Below, piece by piece: positions 3,422 to 11,149 of a stretch of DNA of 11,872 nucleotides (positions are counted from its first letter, which is position 1; each line of letters starts with the position of its first letter). The DNA comes from an uncultured Chthoniobacterales bacterium. Its GTDB lineage: Bacteria > Verrucomicrobiota > Verrucomicrobiia > Chthoniobacterales > UBA10450. The position numbers were made by a program, and so were the translations under genes. Under the pieces are notes generated by a model. That model was given only the letters and a program-made list of their open reading frames with translations. It was not told the origin of the DNA and searched no databases. Where the stretch lies: contig CATPAW010000194.1 in NCBI GenBank assembly GCA_955652255.1, positions 1 to 11,872 on the forward strand, read 5' to 3'.

Positions 3422-6352
3422 ATGACCTCGGCGCAGATCAGGCAATCCTTTCTCGATTTCTTTCGCGAGAAACAGCACTCCATCGTGCCATCGTCCTCGC
3501 TCCTGCCTGACGCGCCGAACCTGCTTTTCACCAATGCCGGCATGAACCAGTTCGTGCCGATTTTTCTCGGGCAACAAAAGCCGCCGTGGGATCCGCCGCG
3601 CGTCGCCGATACGCAGAAGTGCATTCGCGCCGGCGGCAAGCACAACGACCTCGAAGACGTCGGCCTCGACACATATCACCACACCTTTTTCGAGATGCTC
3701 GGCAACTGGAGCTTTGGCGATTATTTCAAAAAGGAAGCGATCGAGTGGGCGTGGGAGCTAGTCGTCAAGTGCTGGAAATTTCCAGCGCAACGACTTTATG
3801 CGACCGTTTATAAACCGGGATCGGGCGAGCCGAGCGAGTTCGATCAGGAGGTGCACGATCACTGGGCGAGATTATTTCAAGATGCCGATCTCGATCCGAA
3901 GATTCACGTCCTCACCGCCGGCAAGGCGGACAATTTCTGGATGATGGGCGATACCGGCCCGTGCGGTCCGTGCTCGGAGTTACATGTCGATCTTACGCCC
4001 GACGGCGACACGCGCGGTGCGCTCGTAAACAAAGACGATCCGCGCTGTTTTGAAATTTGGAACCTGGTTTTCATCCAATTCAACGCCAATGCGGACGGAA
4101 GCTTCTCACCGCTCCCGCAACGCCACGTCGATACCGGAATGGGTTTCGAGCGCGCCACTGCGATCATTCAAGGCACAAAAAACCTCACCGATTTTTCCGA
4201 CACCATCTCGAATTACGAGACCGACGTCTTTCGCCCGATCTTCGACGAGCTGGAAAAACTAAGCGGCGACAAATACGCAAGCACGTTGCCGGGTAGCGCG
4301 CTCGTCCCGAGCGCGTCCGCCGGTGTCTCGCCGGCGGAAACCGCTGCACGAGACGCGCAGCCAAGCGGCCGAGATGGCCGCTCCACCCAAAGTCAGATTG
4401 ATGTCGCCTTTCGCGTCATCGCCGATCACATCCGCACACTTTCGTTTGCAATTGCAGATGGAATCGTTCCGTCAAACGAAGGACGCGGTTACGTTTTGCG
4501 TCGCATTCTGCGCCGCGCGGTTCGCTACGGTCGCATGCTCGGATTTCACGAGCCGTTCTTCTTCAAGCTGGTCGATGTTCTCGCGCAAACGATCGGCGAC
4601 GTCTTTCCCGAAGTCCGCGCGAAACAAAAGACCATCAAAGAAACAATCCGCCGCGAAGAAGAATCGTTTAACAAAACGCTCGATAAGGGAATAGCTTTGT
4701 TTGAAAAGGCCATAACTGGTAGTTCAATCGAACCGCGCGACGCGCTCATGGGATATTCAATTTTAGACGACGCGGAACCAGGTCATGAATTTATCGACGC
4801 GCTCGAAATTACTGAGAACGCAGATGGAACCCGGAGCGTTCGCATAAAGGGAGATCTCGCATTTCGACTTTATGACACGTACGGATTCCCGCTCGATCTA
4901 ACAGAACTGATGGCGCGTGAGCGCAAGTTAACTGTTGATCTTGCCGGTTTCGAAAGATTGATGGAGGAACAGCGCGCACGCGCGCGTCAGGCGCAGAAGA
5001 AGGAAACCGTGGAAGTTATCGATGCGGGCGTTCTGACTTCTCCCCCGACTGAATTTGTCGGTTATGAATTGCTAGAAGTTGAGTCGGTTGTTTTTGGTGG
5101 ACCTAACAAATGGCTGATTGTCGAACAAACGCCGTTTTATTCTTCGATGGGAGGGCAAGTCGGAGACACGGGCTGGATCCAAGCAAGCGATAGAAAATTT
5201 GCCATACGAAATGTCAGAAAGGTTGCCAATAATGTCGTTACTCACTGGAGCGACCGCGATTTTGATTTGCACCAAGGCGATACGGTCCGACTCATCGTCG
5301 ATTCCGCTCGTCGCAGCGCGATTGAGCGGCATCACACGGTGACTCATTTATTGCATTGGGCGCTGCATGAAATTGTTTCGCACGATGCGGCGCAGAAGGG
5401 GAGTTACGTCGGGCCGGATAAGCTAACGTTCGATTTCTGCAGCGCCCCCCTCACGTCGCAGCAAAAGCGCGACGTGGAAAAACTGGTTAACGAAAAGATC
5501 ATTGAGAATGCTTCGGTTTCGTGGACGGAGATTTCATACGCGGAAGCGAAGAAGCGCAAAGACATTCAGCAATTTTTTGGCGAGAAATACGGCGACGTCG
5601 TTCGGGTGGTCCAAATCGGCGGCGAATCGAAGGCGCTCGATGGTTACTCGATGGAACTTTGCGGCGGCACGCATGTACGCGTGACGGGCGACATCGGATC
5701 ATTTCGAATCGTGCGGGAGGAAGCGATCGCCGCGGGCATTCGGCGAATCGAAGCGGTGGCCGGCGACGCGGCGCGCGATTGGGCACAACGGGAGGCGGCA
5801 AAACAGCAGAAAAAATTTGATGCGCTCGCGCGCAAGAAATCCGACATCGCGACGTTGCCGGCTTTTTCAAACGAAGGCGAAACGGCGGAAATGCTAAAAC
5901 AGATCGACGCGCGCGGGGCGCATCTGGAGAAAGTAGATGTCGATGTACGGGAATGGGAAAAGAAGAATGCCAAGGCGAGTGACGCCCAGATAAAGAGCCG
6001 CGCCGCCGAAATCGCAAAGGAGCTCGCCGCTTCATGTGCGGGGAAAGATTTCTGCATGGCCGAGGTGGCGGACGCAGACGGCAAGTTGCTGCAAGCTGTC
6101 GTTGATGCGCTCAAGACAAAATTTAAGGGGCCGATTTTTCTCGCGAGCGCAAAGGATGGACGAGTTTCGCTCATCGCGTCGGTGCCAAAGGAAATGACTT
6201 CAAAGTTTCAGGCGAACAAATTGATCCAGGAGACCGCCGCGCTCGTCGGCGGCAAAGGCGGCGGGCGACCAGAGAATGCGCAAGGTGCAGGCACCGACGC
6301 ATCAAAAATCAATCAAGCGTTCGATAGGGCGAAAAAGGTTTTCATGGGTTAG
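3422..6352 (+). CDS. alaS: Alanyl-tRNA synthetase
   Basis: A complete 976-aa class II synthetase that charges tRNA-Ala and edits mischarged Ser/Gly-tRNA-Ala; the Escherichia enzyme is 876 aa. I chose the ATG at 3422 (MTSAQIRQSFLDFFREKQHS) because bacterial AlaRS begins with this helix; the 31-codon upstream extension in the same frame does not look like AlaRS. Seen: the catalytic core with LLFTNAGMNQFVPIFLG near 35-51 and TGPCGPCSELH near 178-188, then the tRNA-recognition region with VAFRVIADHIRTLSFAIADG near 328-347. The editing domain has zinc motif HTVTH (638-642) and C-G-G-T-H (747-751). The C-Ala domain has GGKGGGRP (943-950). Odd: residues 291-324 are encoded by an in-frame palindromic repeat, and a second stretch (about 434-473) also looks longer than usual. 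Start context lacks a ribosome binding site. The SDR gene follows 9 bases downstream. Confidence 0.97.
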   Translation: MTSAQIRQSFLDFFREKQHSIVPSSSLLPDAPNLLFTNAGMNQFVPIFLGQQKPPWDPPRVADTQKCIRAGGKHNDLEDVGLDTYHHTFFEMLGNWSFGDYFKKEAIEWAWELVVKCWKFPAQRLYATVYKPGSGEPSEFDQEVHDHWARLFQDADLDPKIHVLTAGKADNFWMMGDTGPCGPCSELHVDLTPDGDTRGALVNKDDPRCFEIWNLVFIQFNANADGSFSPLPQRHVDTGMGFERATAIIQGTKNLTDFSDTISNYETDVFRPIFDELEKLSGDKYASTLPGSALVPSASAGVSPAETAARDAQPSGRDGRSTQSQIDVAFRVIADHIRTLSFAIADGIVPSNEGRGYVLRRILRRAVRYGRMLGFHEPFFFKLVDVLAQTIGDVFPEVRAKQKTIKETIRREEESFNKTLDKGIALFEKAITGSSIEPRDALMGYSILDDAEPGHEFIDALEITENADGTRSVRIKGDLAFRLYDTYGFPLDLTELMARERKLTVDLAGFERLMEEQRARARQAQKKETVEVIDAGVLTSPPTEFVGYELLEVESVVFGGPNKWLIVEQTPFYSSMGGQVGDTGWIQASDRKFAIRNVRKVANNVVTHWSDRDFDLHQGDTVRLIVDSARRSAIERHHTVTHLLHWALHEIVSHDAAQKGSYVGPDKLTFDFCSAPLTSQQKRDVEKLVNEKIIENASVSWTEISYAEAKKRKDIQQFFGEKYGDVVRVVQIGGESKALDGYSMELCGGTHVRVTGDIGSFRIVREEAIAAGIRRIEAVAGDAARDWAQREAAKQQKKFDALARKKSDIATLPAFSNEGETAEMLKQIDARGAHLEKVDVDVREWEKKNAKASDAQIKSRAAEIAKELAASCAGKDFCMAEVADADGKLLQAVVDALKTKFKGPIFLASAKDGRVSLIASVPKEMTSKFQANKLIQETAALVGGKGGGRPENAQGAGTDASKINQAFDRAKKVFMG
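4291..4388 (+). repeat. GC-rich palindromic repeat inserted in frame in alaS
   Basis: Three perfect hairpins lie in a row: 4297-4315 (CGCGCTCG/CGAGCGCG, loop TCC), 4316-4338 (TCCGCCGG/CCGGCGGA, 7-base loop) and 4364-4382 (AGCGGCC/GGCCGCT, loop GAGAT). The ends form an imperfect terminal inverted repeat, GGGTAGCG at 4291 against CGCTCCACCC ending at 4388. The element is translated as about 34 residues rich in Ser, Ala, Pro, Gly and Arg (alaS residues 291-324), which interrupt the usual path from LEKLSGDKY to DVAFRVIADH. It resembles dispersed REP- or MITE-like elements that I recall from Verrucomicrobiota genomes; other copies of the same family are not in this window. Confidence 0.75.
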
Positions 6353-6361
6353 CGCCGCGTT

Positions 6362-7156
6362 ATGGACCTGCAACTTGGCGGCAAGATCGCATTCGTTAGC
6401 AGCTCGACAGCTGGGATCGGGCTGGCAATTGCGAGTCGATTAGCGCGCGAAAGTGTGGAAGTCGTTATCAACGGGCGAACCGAGGAGCGAGTTCGCGAGG
6501 CCATCGCGCAGATCAAGAAAGACTCACGCGATGCGAACGTTCGCGGGATCGTTGCTGACTTGGGCAGCGCGAAAGGTTGCAGCGAGGTCGTGCGCCAGTT
6601 GCCGCGCGTGGATGTCCTGGTCAACAACGTCGGCATTTTCGAGCCGAAGCCTTTTGAGAAGATCACCGATGAGGATTGGGAGAAATTCTTCGCGGTAAAC
6701 GTGATGTCGGGAGTGCGATTGAGCCGGGCTTATCTCCCGGCAATGAAGGAACGAAACTGGGGCCGGATCGTTTTCATCTCGAGTGAATCAGCACTGCAGA
6801 TTCCCGCCGAGATGATCCACTACGGCACAACCAAAACGGCACAGCTCGCGATCGCACGCGGACTCGCTGAGACCTGCCAGACCACAAACGTGACCGTGAA
6901 TTCGGTGTTGCCCGGTCCGACGGCGTCGGAAGGAGTCACCGAGTTTGTTTCCAACCTCGCCGCCGAGAATAAAATCAGCGCGAAAGAATTCGAGAAGGAA
7001 TTCTTCAAGAATGCGAGGCCGACTTCGATTCTGCAGCGATTCATCGATCCCGATGAGATCGCCAATGTCGTCGCCTTCGTTTGCAGTCCGCTCGCATCAG
7101 CGATCAACGGCGCGGCCGTCAGAGCGGATGGCGGCGTGGTCCGCGCGATCAGTTAG
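6362..7156 (+). CDS. Short-chain dehydrogenase/reductase (SDR)
   Basis: A 264-aa classical-type SDR: a Rossmann-fold NAD(P)-dependent oxidoreductase, probably a cytoplasmic tetramer. Seen: nucleotide loop SSSTAGIG (13-20), D66 in the VADLG segment, NNVG (88-91), N113 in the AVNVMSG helix, catalytic Ser within SSESA (140-144), and Y154-x-x-x-K158 (YGTTK). PGPT (184-187) and the C-terminal GAAVRADGGVV (251-260) are also typical. In the glycine loop the usual T-G of TGxxxGxG is S-S, so only the last two glycines remain; many related SDRs tolerate changes here. A Gly/Arg pair after beta strand 2 (NGRTEER) suggests NADP(H) preference (inference). It starts nine bases after alaS with no clear ribosome binding site, suggesting co-transcription and coupling. 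The substrate cannot be assigned; 3-oxoacyl-ACP-reductase-like names would be over-precise. Confidence 0.92.
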   Translation: MDLQLGGKIAFVSSSTAGIGLAIASRLARESVEVVINGRTEERVREAIAQIKKDSRDANVRGIVADLGSAKGCSEVVRQLPRVDVLVNNVGIFEPKPFEKITDEDWEKFFAVNVMSGVRLSRAYLPAMKERNWGRIVFISSESALQIPAEMIHYGTTKTAQLAIARGLAETCQTTNVTVNSVLPGPTASEGVTEFVSNLAAENKISAKEFEKEFFKNARPTSILQRFIDPDEIANVVAFVCSPLASAINGAAVRADGGVVRAIS

Positions 7157-7167
7157 TTAGCCGCGTC

Positions 7168-8058
7168 TCACGGCGCGCTGACGCTCGGGCAGCGCGCATT
7201 TTTGATCAGGCGTTTCAAGTTCTTTCCGTTGATCGACATCCGATAAAGCGAGGCCGATTTCTCGCCGGCGGGTTGAGTCAAAAACAAAATATTGTCGTTG
7301 TCGATCCAGCAACCGTCCCAGCCGAAGAGTGTTTTCCGTGTGATGCGCACCGCTTTTTGCGTTGCGATTTCGAATCTCCACAGAGCTACTGGCGGTCCAT
7401 CCCAATCTTTGCGGTGATGTTCCTCGCCCATGTCGATGGAAAGAAGCAAACATTTAGTGTCGGGCGAGACCGCGATGCGCCCGTCACCGCTCATGCCGCC
7501 GTTTGGAATGATTTTCTCGATGTTCCATTGTGCGAGGACGGCGCCGTCGAGACTGATTTGATAGATATTTGTCATGTCCTGGCAAAAAATCGAGCGCTCG
7601 TCGCGCGCCCAGCACGGCGAATAGAGCGTGGCCTGATTTTGGGTTCCCTTTTTTAGAAAGCGAAACTCGGTTCCGTCCGGCGCGATGGTCGCAAGGTTCC
7701 AGACTTCGTTTTCTCGCAAAGTGAAAGCAATGCGTTTCCCGTCCGGCGACCAGACCGGATAGTAAGAATTGTCGCTTGGCACATCTTTGAAGATGGTCGC
7801 TTTGCCGCCGGCGATTTCTACGACAGCAATGCGCCGCATACTGCTCGTCCCGGATTTTTCGACGCTCACAAACGCGACGCGAGTGCCGTCCGACGAAATG
7901 GCGGCAAAAATCCCGTCGGCAATTTTTTTCTCGCCGGTTCCATTCACGTTTGCGATCCAAACCGCGTCGTCCCGCTCAAACGCGATGTGACGTTCGCCGA
8001 CAGTGGCAATTCCCGTCGAGGCAAACAAAAAAGCCAGGACGAAGCGGCAGATTTTCAT
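7168..8058 (-). CDS. Secreted WD40-like (PD40/TolB-type) beta-propeller protein
   Basis: A 296-aa protein from the ATG at 8058-8056. A longer frame begins at 8124 but overlaps the upstream gene and would bury the signal peptide, so I prefer the shorter form. Residues 1-21 (MKICRFVLAFLFASTGIATVG) are a typical Sec signal with no lipobox Cys. The rest is a series of propeller blades with the PD40 hallmark: SSDGTRVAF (55-63), SPDGKRIAF (104-112), APDGTEFRF (127-135) and SPDTKCLLL (198-206). Later blades are degenerate. Such domains occur in TolB and in periplasmic scaffolds; no enzyme domain is attached. GGAGG abuts the ATG with zero spacing, so translation may depend on coupling to the upstream membrane gene, whose stop is 22 bases away. 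Function unknown beyond an extracytoplasmic binding or scaffold role. Confidence 0.85.
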   Translation of the reverse strand: MKICRFVLAFLFASTGIATVGERHIAFERDDAVWIANVNGTGEKKIADGIFAAISSDGTRVAFVSVEKSGTSSMRRIAVVEIAGGKATIFKDVPSDNSYYPVWSPDGKRIAFTLRENEVWNLATIAPDGTEFRFLKKGTQNQATLYSPCWARDERSIFCQDMTNIYQISLDGAVLAQWNIEKIIPNGGMSGDGRIAVSPDTKCLLLSIDMGEEHHRKDWDGPPVALWRFEIATQKAVRITRKTLFGWDGCWIDNDNILFLTQPAGEKSASLYRMSINGKNLKRLIKNARCPSVSAP

Positions 8059-8080
8059 CCTCCGCACTTTGCCCCGATCT

Positions 8081-9100
8081 TCAGGGCAATGCCAGCGTGA
8101 CCAGGAAAGTGGCGAAGAGCGCAATGGAAAGCACCGCTAAATAAGCAACGCCGCCAAGGCAGAACTTGATCAGACTAAAGAACCACCCCTGCCGATAAAC
8201 GCGGCGGATCGACAAAAGGATCTGCACCGCAAACGTTGTCCAGAGAATGGCGCTCATCCAGCCAACCAAATTTGGCGCGATCCGGCTCAAGCCCATCGTG
8301 GCAAAGCCGATCAGCATGATATCCACGTAAGCGAAAGTGTGAATGTGCAGCGCATAGATGAGGTGATCGATGTAAAAAACGTGGCGCCGCAGATACAAAA
8401 TCTTAAGCACGAAGGCAAAGAGCGGAATGCAGCACAACATCATTCCCGGCAGATTGTTGATCAGGGTGATGAGAAACGCCTGGGCGTTTGCGCCGTTTTC
8501 TCCGAATTTCTCCTTTGCGCGCGCTTCGACCCATATTTCAAAGTCGTTTTTCGACGCTTCGTCTTTGTCCGCGGCCTTGAAAAAATCTTTTCTTTCCGAG
8601 GGCGGCACCTTTGCCATCGCGGCGTCATATTTTGCACGAGCTTCCGGCGGCAGCTCTTCACGCTTGAAGTTTGTATTCGGTCGAAGATGCGCCGATTTGG
8701 CCAGTTGATTCACGCCGAGGAAAAAGAGAATGCTGGCCAGCAAATATAACCGCAGCGGATGCGCATAACGCATGCGTCTCCCTGCCAGAAATTCATTCGT
8801 TAACCGCCACGGGCGCGTAATCAGTAGACCCAAAGTCGCGAAAAATTTCGAGTCCCAATTCAAAAACGAATCCAGGACATCGACAATCACATGCCGGAAT
8901 GACCGGCGGTAATCGACTGCCGCCTGTCCGCACTGCGCGCAATACCGTCCGGTCAACTGCGCACCGCAATTCTCGCAATGCGTCAGCGGCGCGCGCTGGC
9001 GTCTCCTGCGACCGAAAAATCCTCTTTTGCCATTGTGGTGTTCTTCCAGAGCCGAAATCGCCGTGTCACCCAGGATGAGCTTCGCTGGTTCGTCGGGCAT
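8081..9100 (-). CDS. DUF3667-like membrane protein with N-terminal zinc ribbon
   Basis: A 339-aa protein. Residues 42-57 carry C-x2-C-x8-C-x2-C (CENCG and YCAQCGQ), a small zinc ribbon typical of DUF3667-type proteins. Next comes YRRSFRHVIVDVLDSFLNWDSKFFATLGLL with RPWRLTNEFLAGRRMRY (97-112), the conserved segment that leads into the membrane domain. Likely membrane helices are about 117-136, 208-236, 253-272, 279-298 and 314-336. Between the first two lies a charged soluble loop (about 137-205) rich in Lys, Glu and Asp. No enzymatic motif is visible and the family has no established function. A GGAG core sits only two bases before the ATG. It lies between the 70-aa membrane protein gene and the beta-propeller gene, with gaps of 53 and 22 bases, so the three are probably one minus-strand operon. 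Confidence 0.85.
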   Translation of the reverse strand: MPDEPAKLILGDTAISALEEHHNGKRGFFGRRRRQRAPLTHCENCGAQLTGRYCAQCGQAAVDYRRSFRHVIVDVLDSFLNWDSKFFATLGLLITRPWRLTNEFLAGRRMRYAHPLRLYLLASILFFLGVNQLAKSAHLRPNTNFKREELPPEARAKYDAAMAKVPPSERKDFFKAADKDEASKNDFEIWVEARAKEKFGENGANAQAFLITLINNLPGMMLCCIPLFAFVLKILYLRRHVFYIDHLIYALHIHTFAYVDIMLIGFATMGLSRIAPNLVGWMSAILWTTFAVQILLSIRRVYRQGWFFSLIKFCLGGVAYLAVLSIALFATFLVTLALP

Positions 9101-9153
9101 CGCTCCGCCAGCTTAGGAAAATGAAGTCCGGACGTCTATTCAGAATGTCTTTT

Positions 9154-9366
9154 TTACTCGCGCAGAAAGAGAAGAGCGGCTGTTCCAAACACCCCGATTG
9201 CGTACAAGATTGCGGCATCGGCGATAAAATAAGGGAAAATCATCAGGGCAAGTCCGCAAAGCATGATTTTCCACAAATTCATGCGCTTGCCGTAAATGAA
9301 GGCGACAAAACCGATCGACCCAAAAACCAGACCGCCAATCAGGTTTGCGCCACTCATATCGAACAT
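9154..9366 (-). CDS. Small conserved membrane protein (70 aa)
   Basis: MFDMSGANLIGGLVFGSIGF begins a 70-residue protein that is almost all membrane segment: about 8-25, 32-47 and 49-67, with a positively charged turn (YGKRMNLWK, 25-33). It ends LLFLRE. From memory, similar short proteins are common in bacteria and some are labelled amino acid transport protein without experimental basis. It sits next to, and divergent from, an amino acid transporter. No Shine-Dalgarno sequence is visible before the ATG at 9366, and an internal ATG three codons in would be the only alternative. It is probably the first gene of the minus-strand cluster with the DUF3667-like and beta-propeller genes. Function unknown. 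Confidence 0.75.
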   Translation of the reverse strand: MFDMSGANLIGGLVFGSIGFVAFIYGKRMNLWKIMLCGLALMIFPYFIADAAILYAIGVFGTAALLFLRE

Positions 9367-9390
9367 GTCGATGGAAGGAGCTAAATGCGC

Positions 9391-9439
9391 GCCAGAGACA
9401 CACGAACATTACTGGTTCGACAGAGTCTCGCCCTACCAC
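9391..9439. repeat. Interrupted hairpin repeat (REP-like) upstream of the transporter
   Basis: Outer arms GAGAC (9395-9399) and GTCTC (9425-9429) enclose inner arms CGAAC (9403-9407) and GTTCG (9415-9419) around the loop ATTACTG. Read on the minus strand the element starts GGTAGGGCGAGACTC, which resembles a dispersed repeat I recall from Verrucomicrobiota genomes. It lies in the divergent gap between the 70-aa membrane protein and the transporter, so it is intergenic and not translated. Confidence 0.5.
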
Positions 9440-9522
9440 GCTTAAGATCGACATTGAAAGTTAGGAATTGACCGTGCAGACCGGGCAATGTCACGATTTG
9501 CGGCGCGAAAAGAGTAACCAAG

Positions 9523-11133
9523 GTGACCCTTCAACTTTTCAAAACAAAAAGCGCTGATCATTTGATGGCCGAGGCGGCGGCGCCAGAGCGCGCGATGAAG
9601 CGCTCACTCACCGCGTTTGACCTTACCTGCCTCGGCATCGGCGCGATTATTGGTTCGGGAATTTTTGCGCTCACCGGCACGGCCGCGGCGGGCGAGCGCG
9701 TGACATCGGCGGGTTCGCAACTGACGACGCCGGTAATTAATTTCATTCAATCGTGGCTGACGCATGCGCCAATTGTTCTCGGGCGACCCGGGGCCGGACC
9801 GGCGGTCGTTTTTTCATTTGTCGTCGCCGGAATTGCCTGCGGATTCGCGGCGCTCTGCTATGCGGAGCTCGCGTCGATGATTCCAGTTTCCGGTTCGGCC
9901 TACACCTACTCCTACGCGACCCTCGGTGAAATTGTCGCGTGGATCATCGGTTGGGACCTCATTTTGGAATACGCAGTCGGTAATATGGCCGTGGCCGTCG
10001 GTTGGTCGGGTTACTTCGTCAAACTTTGTGGCAGCTTGTTTGGAATCAAATTTCCCCTTTGGGCGGTGACCGATTATCGAACGGCTGCCGATGTCCTGGC
10101 CAAGGGCGGCGAGCCGCTGCAAGATTTTTCATCGACAACGCTACCGGTGATCGCGGGGCATCCGATCGCGCTCAATCTGCCGGCCTTTGTCATTGTCGCC
10201 GCAGTGACAATTCTGCTGGTCTACGGAATCCGTGAAAGTGCAAAAACGAACACATGGATTGTCGTCACCAAAGTGGTGGTCGTGGTTTTTTTCATTTCCT
10301 TCGGCGCTTTTCTCGTGAATCCGACGAACTGGCACCCCTTCATGCCGACCGGCGTGGCAGGCATGATGGGTGGAGCGGCCATCGTGTTCTTCGCCTTCAT
10401 CGGCTTCGACGCGGTGTCGACTACGGCGGAGGAAGCGCGCAATCCGCAGCGTGACATGCCGATCGGCATCATCGCGAGCCTCATCATTTGCACTGTGCTT
10501 TATGTTCTGATGTCCGGCGTCCTCACTGGAATTAAGAAGTACACCGTTTATCTGGGCGATTCCGCTGCGGTCGCGACCGCGTTCGCTGGCCGGCCCTGGG
10601 CCCAAGCATTGGTCAGCGCGGGCGCGTTGGCCGGTATGACTTCAGTGCTGCTTGTTTTTCAACTTGGCCAACCTCGCATCTTCATGGCCATGGCCCGCGA
10701 CGGATTGCTTCCGCAATATTTCGCGAGAATTCACCACCGCTTTCGCACGCCGCACATCACGACCATCTGGACCGGCATCGCGGTGGGCGGCGTGGCCATG
10801 CTGACCGACATCGGATCGCTGGCGGATCTCACAAATATCGGAACGCTCTTCGCGTTTGTCCTCGTTTGTCTGGGCGTAAATGTTCTTCGTCGAAAAGATC
10901 GAGATCGTCCGCGGCCGTTTCGCGTTCCGTTGACCCCGTGGTTCCCGATCTTGGGCGTCATTTTTTGCGTCGCACTAATGCTTAGTCTTCCCATCCTGAC
11001 CTGGATTCGGTTCTTCGTCTGGCTCGCGATTGGGATGCTGATTTACTTCGGCTACAGCGTTCGGCACAGCAAACTGCGCCACGGCATCGACATCGGCGAA
11101 ACTGAAAATATTTTCCCGCCGATCGAGCCGTAG
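9523..11133 (+). CDS. APC-superfamily amino acid permease (cationic amino acid transporter type)
   Basis: A 536-aa inner-membrane transporter with about 12 to 14 hydrophobic segments, of the CAT/YfnA-like branch of the APC superfamily, which imports amino acids with ions or by exchange. Seen: the unwound TM1 motif GIGAIIGSGIFALTG (38-52), CYAELASMIPVSGSAYTYSY (112-131), GWDLILEYAVGNMAVAVGWS (143-162), FIGFDAVSTTAEEARNPQRD (292-311) and QPRIFMAMARDGLLP (383-397), all characteristic of this branch. An extra loop of about 35 residues (57-93) follows TM1. The start is GTG at 9523: it places MTLQLFKTKSADHLMAEA where homologues have the short cytoplasmic helix, and the frame is closed upstream at 9469. 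The ribosome binding site is weak. Substrate (Arg/Lys or a broader set) cannot be fixed from sequence. Confidence 0.93.
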   Translation: MTLQLFKTKSADHLMAEAAAPERAMKRSLTAFDLTCLGIGAIIGSGIFALTGTAAAGERVTSAGSQLTTPVINFIQSWLTHAPIVLGRPGAGPAVVFSFVVAGIACGFAALCYAELASMIPVSGSAYTYSYATLGEIVAWIIGWDLILEYAVGNMAVAVGWSGYFVKLCGSLFGIKFPLWAVTDYRTAADVLAKGGEPLQDFSSTTLPVIAGHPIALNLPAFVIVAAVTILLVYGIRESAKTNTWIVVTKVVVVVFFISFGAFLVNPTNWHPFMPTGVAGMMGGAAIVFFAFIGFDAVSTTAEEARNPQRDMPIGIIASLIICTVLYVLMSGVLTGIKKYTVYLGDSAAVATAFAGRPWAQALVSAGALAGMTSVLLVFQLGQPRIFMAMARDGLLPQYFARIHHRFRTPHITTIWTGIAVGGVAMLTDIGSLADLTNIGTLFAFVLVCLGVNVLRRKDRDRPRPFRVPLTPWFPILGVIFCVALMLSLPILTWIRFFVWLAIGMLIYFGYSVRHSKLRHGIDIGETENIFPPIEP

Positions 11134-11147
11134 AGACGGTTGTTTTT
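11126..11147 (+). terminator. Possible short terminator at the transporter stop codon
   Basis: AGCCGT (11126-11131) pairs with ACGGTT (11136-11141), with one G-T wobble, around the tetraloop AGAG, followed by G and five T (11143-11147). The stem includes the TAG stop. It is short but well placed. Confidence 0.4.
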
Positions 11148-11149
11148 CG

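Noticed and set aside
2820..3425. 201-codon plus-strand open frame opposite the nitroreductase
   Set aside because: Its translation shows no domain and it lies antisense to a gene with clear family motifs, so it is a shadow of that gene.
5499..6035. 178-codon minus-strand open frame inside alaS
   Set aside because: Arg/Pro/Ser-rich translation typical of the antisense of GC-rich coding DNA; alaS motifs on the plus strand are unambiguous.
8059..8124. Longer start for the beta-propeller protein at 8124
   Set aside because: It would overlap the end of the DUF3667-like gene by 44 bases and place a charged, Trp-rich segment before a clear signal peptide.
3109..9376. The 13-mer CATGTCGATGGAA or nearly so at 3109, 7429 and 9364
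   Set aside because: Two copies lie in coding DNA in different contexts and the third just upstream of a gene. With the abundance of TCGAT words here a few shared 12- to 13-mers are expected by chance.
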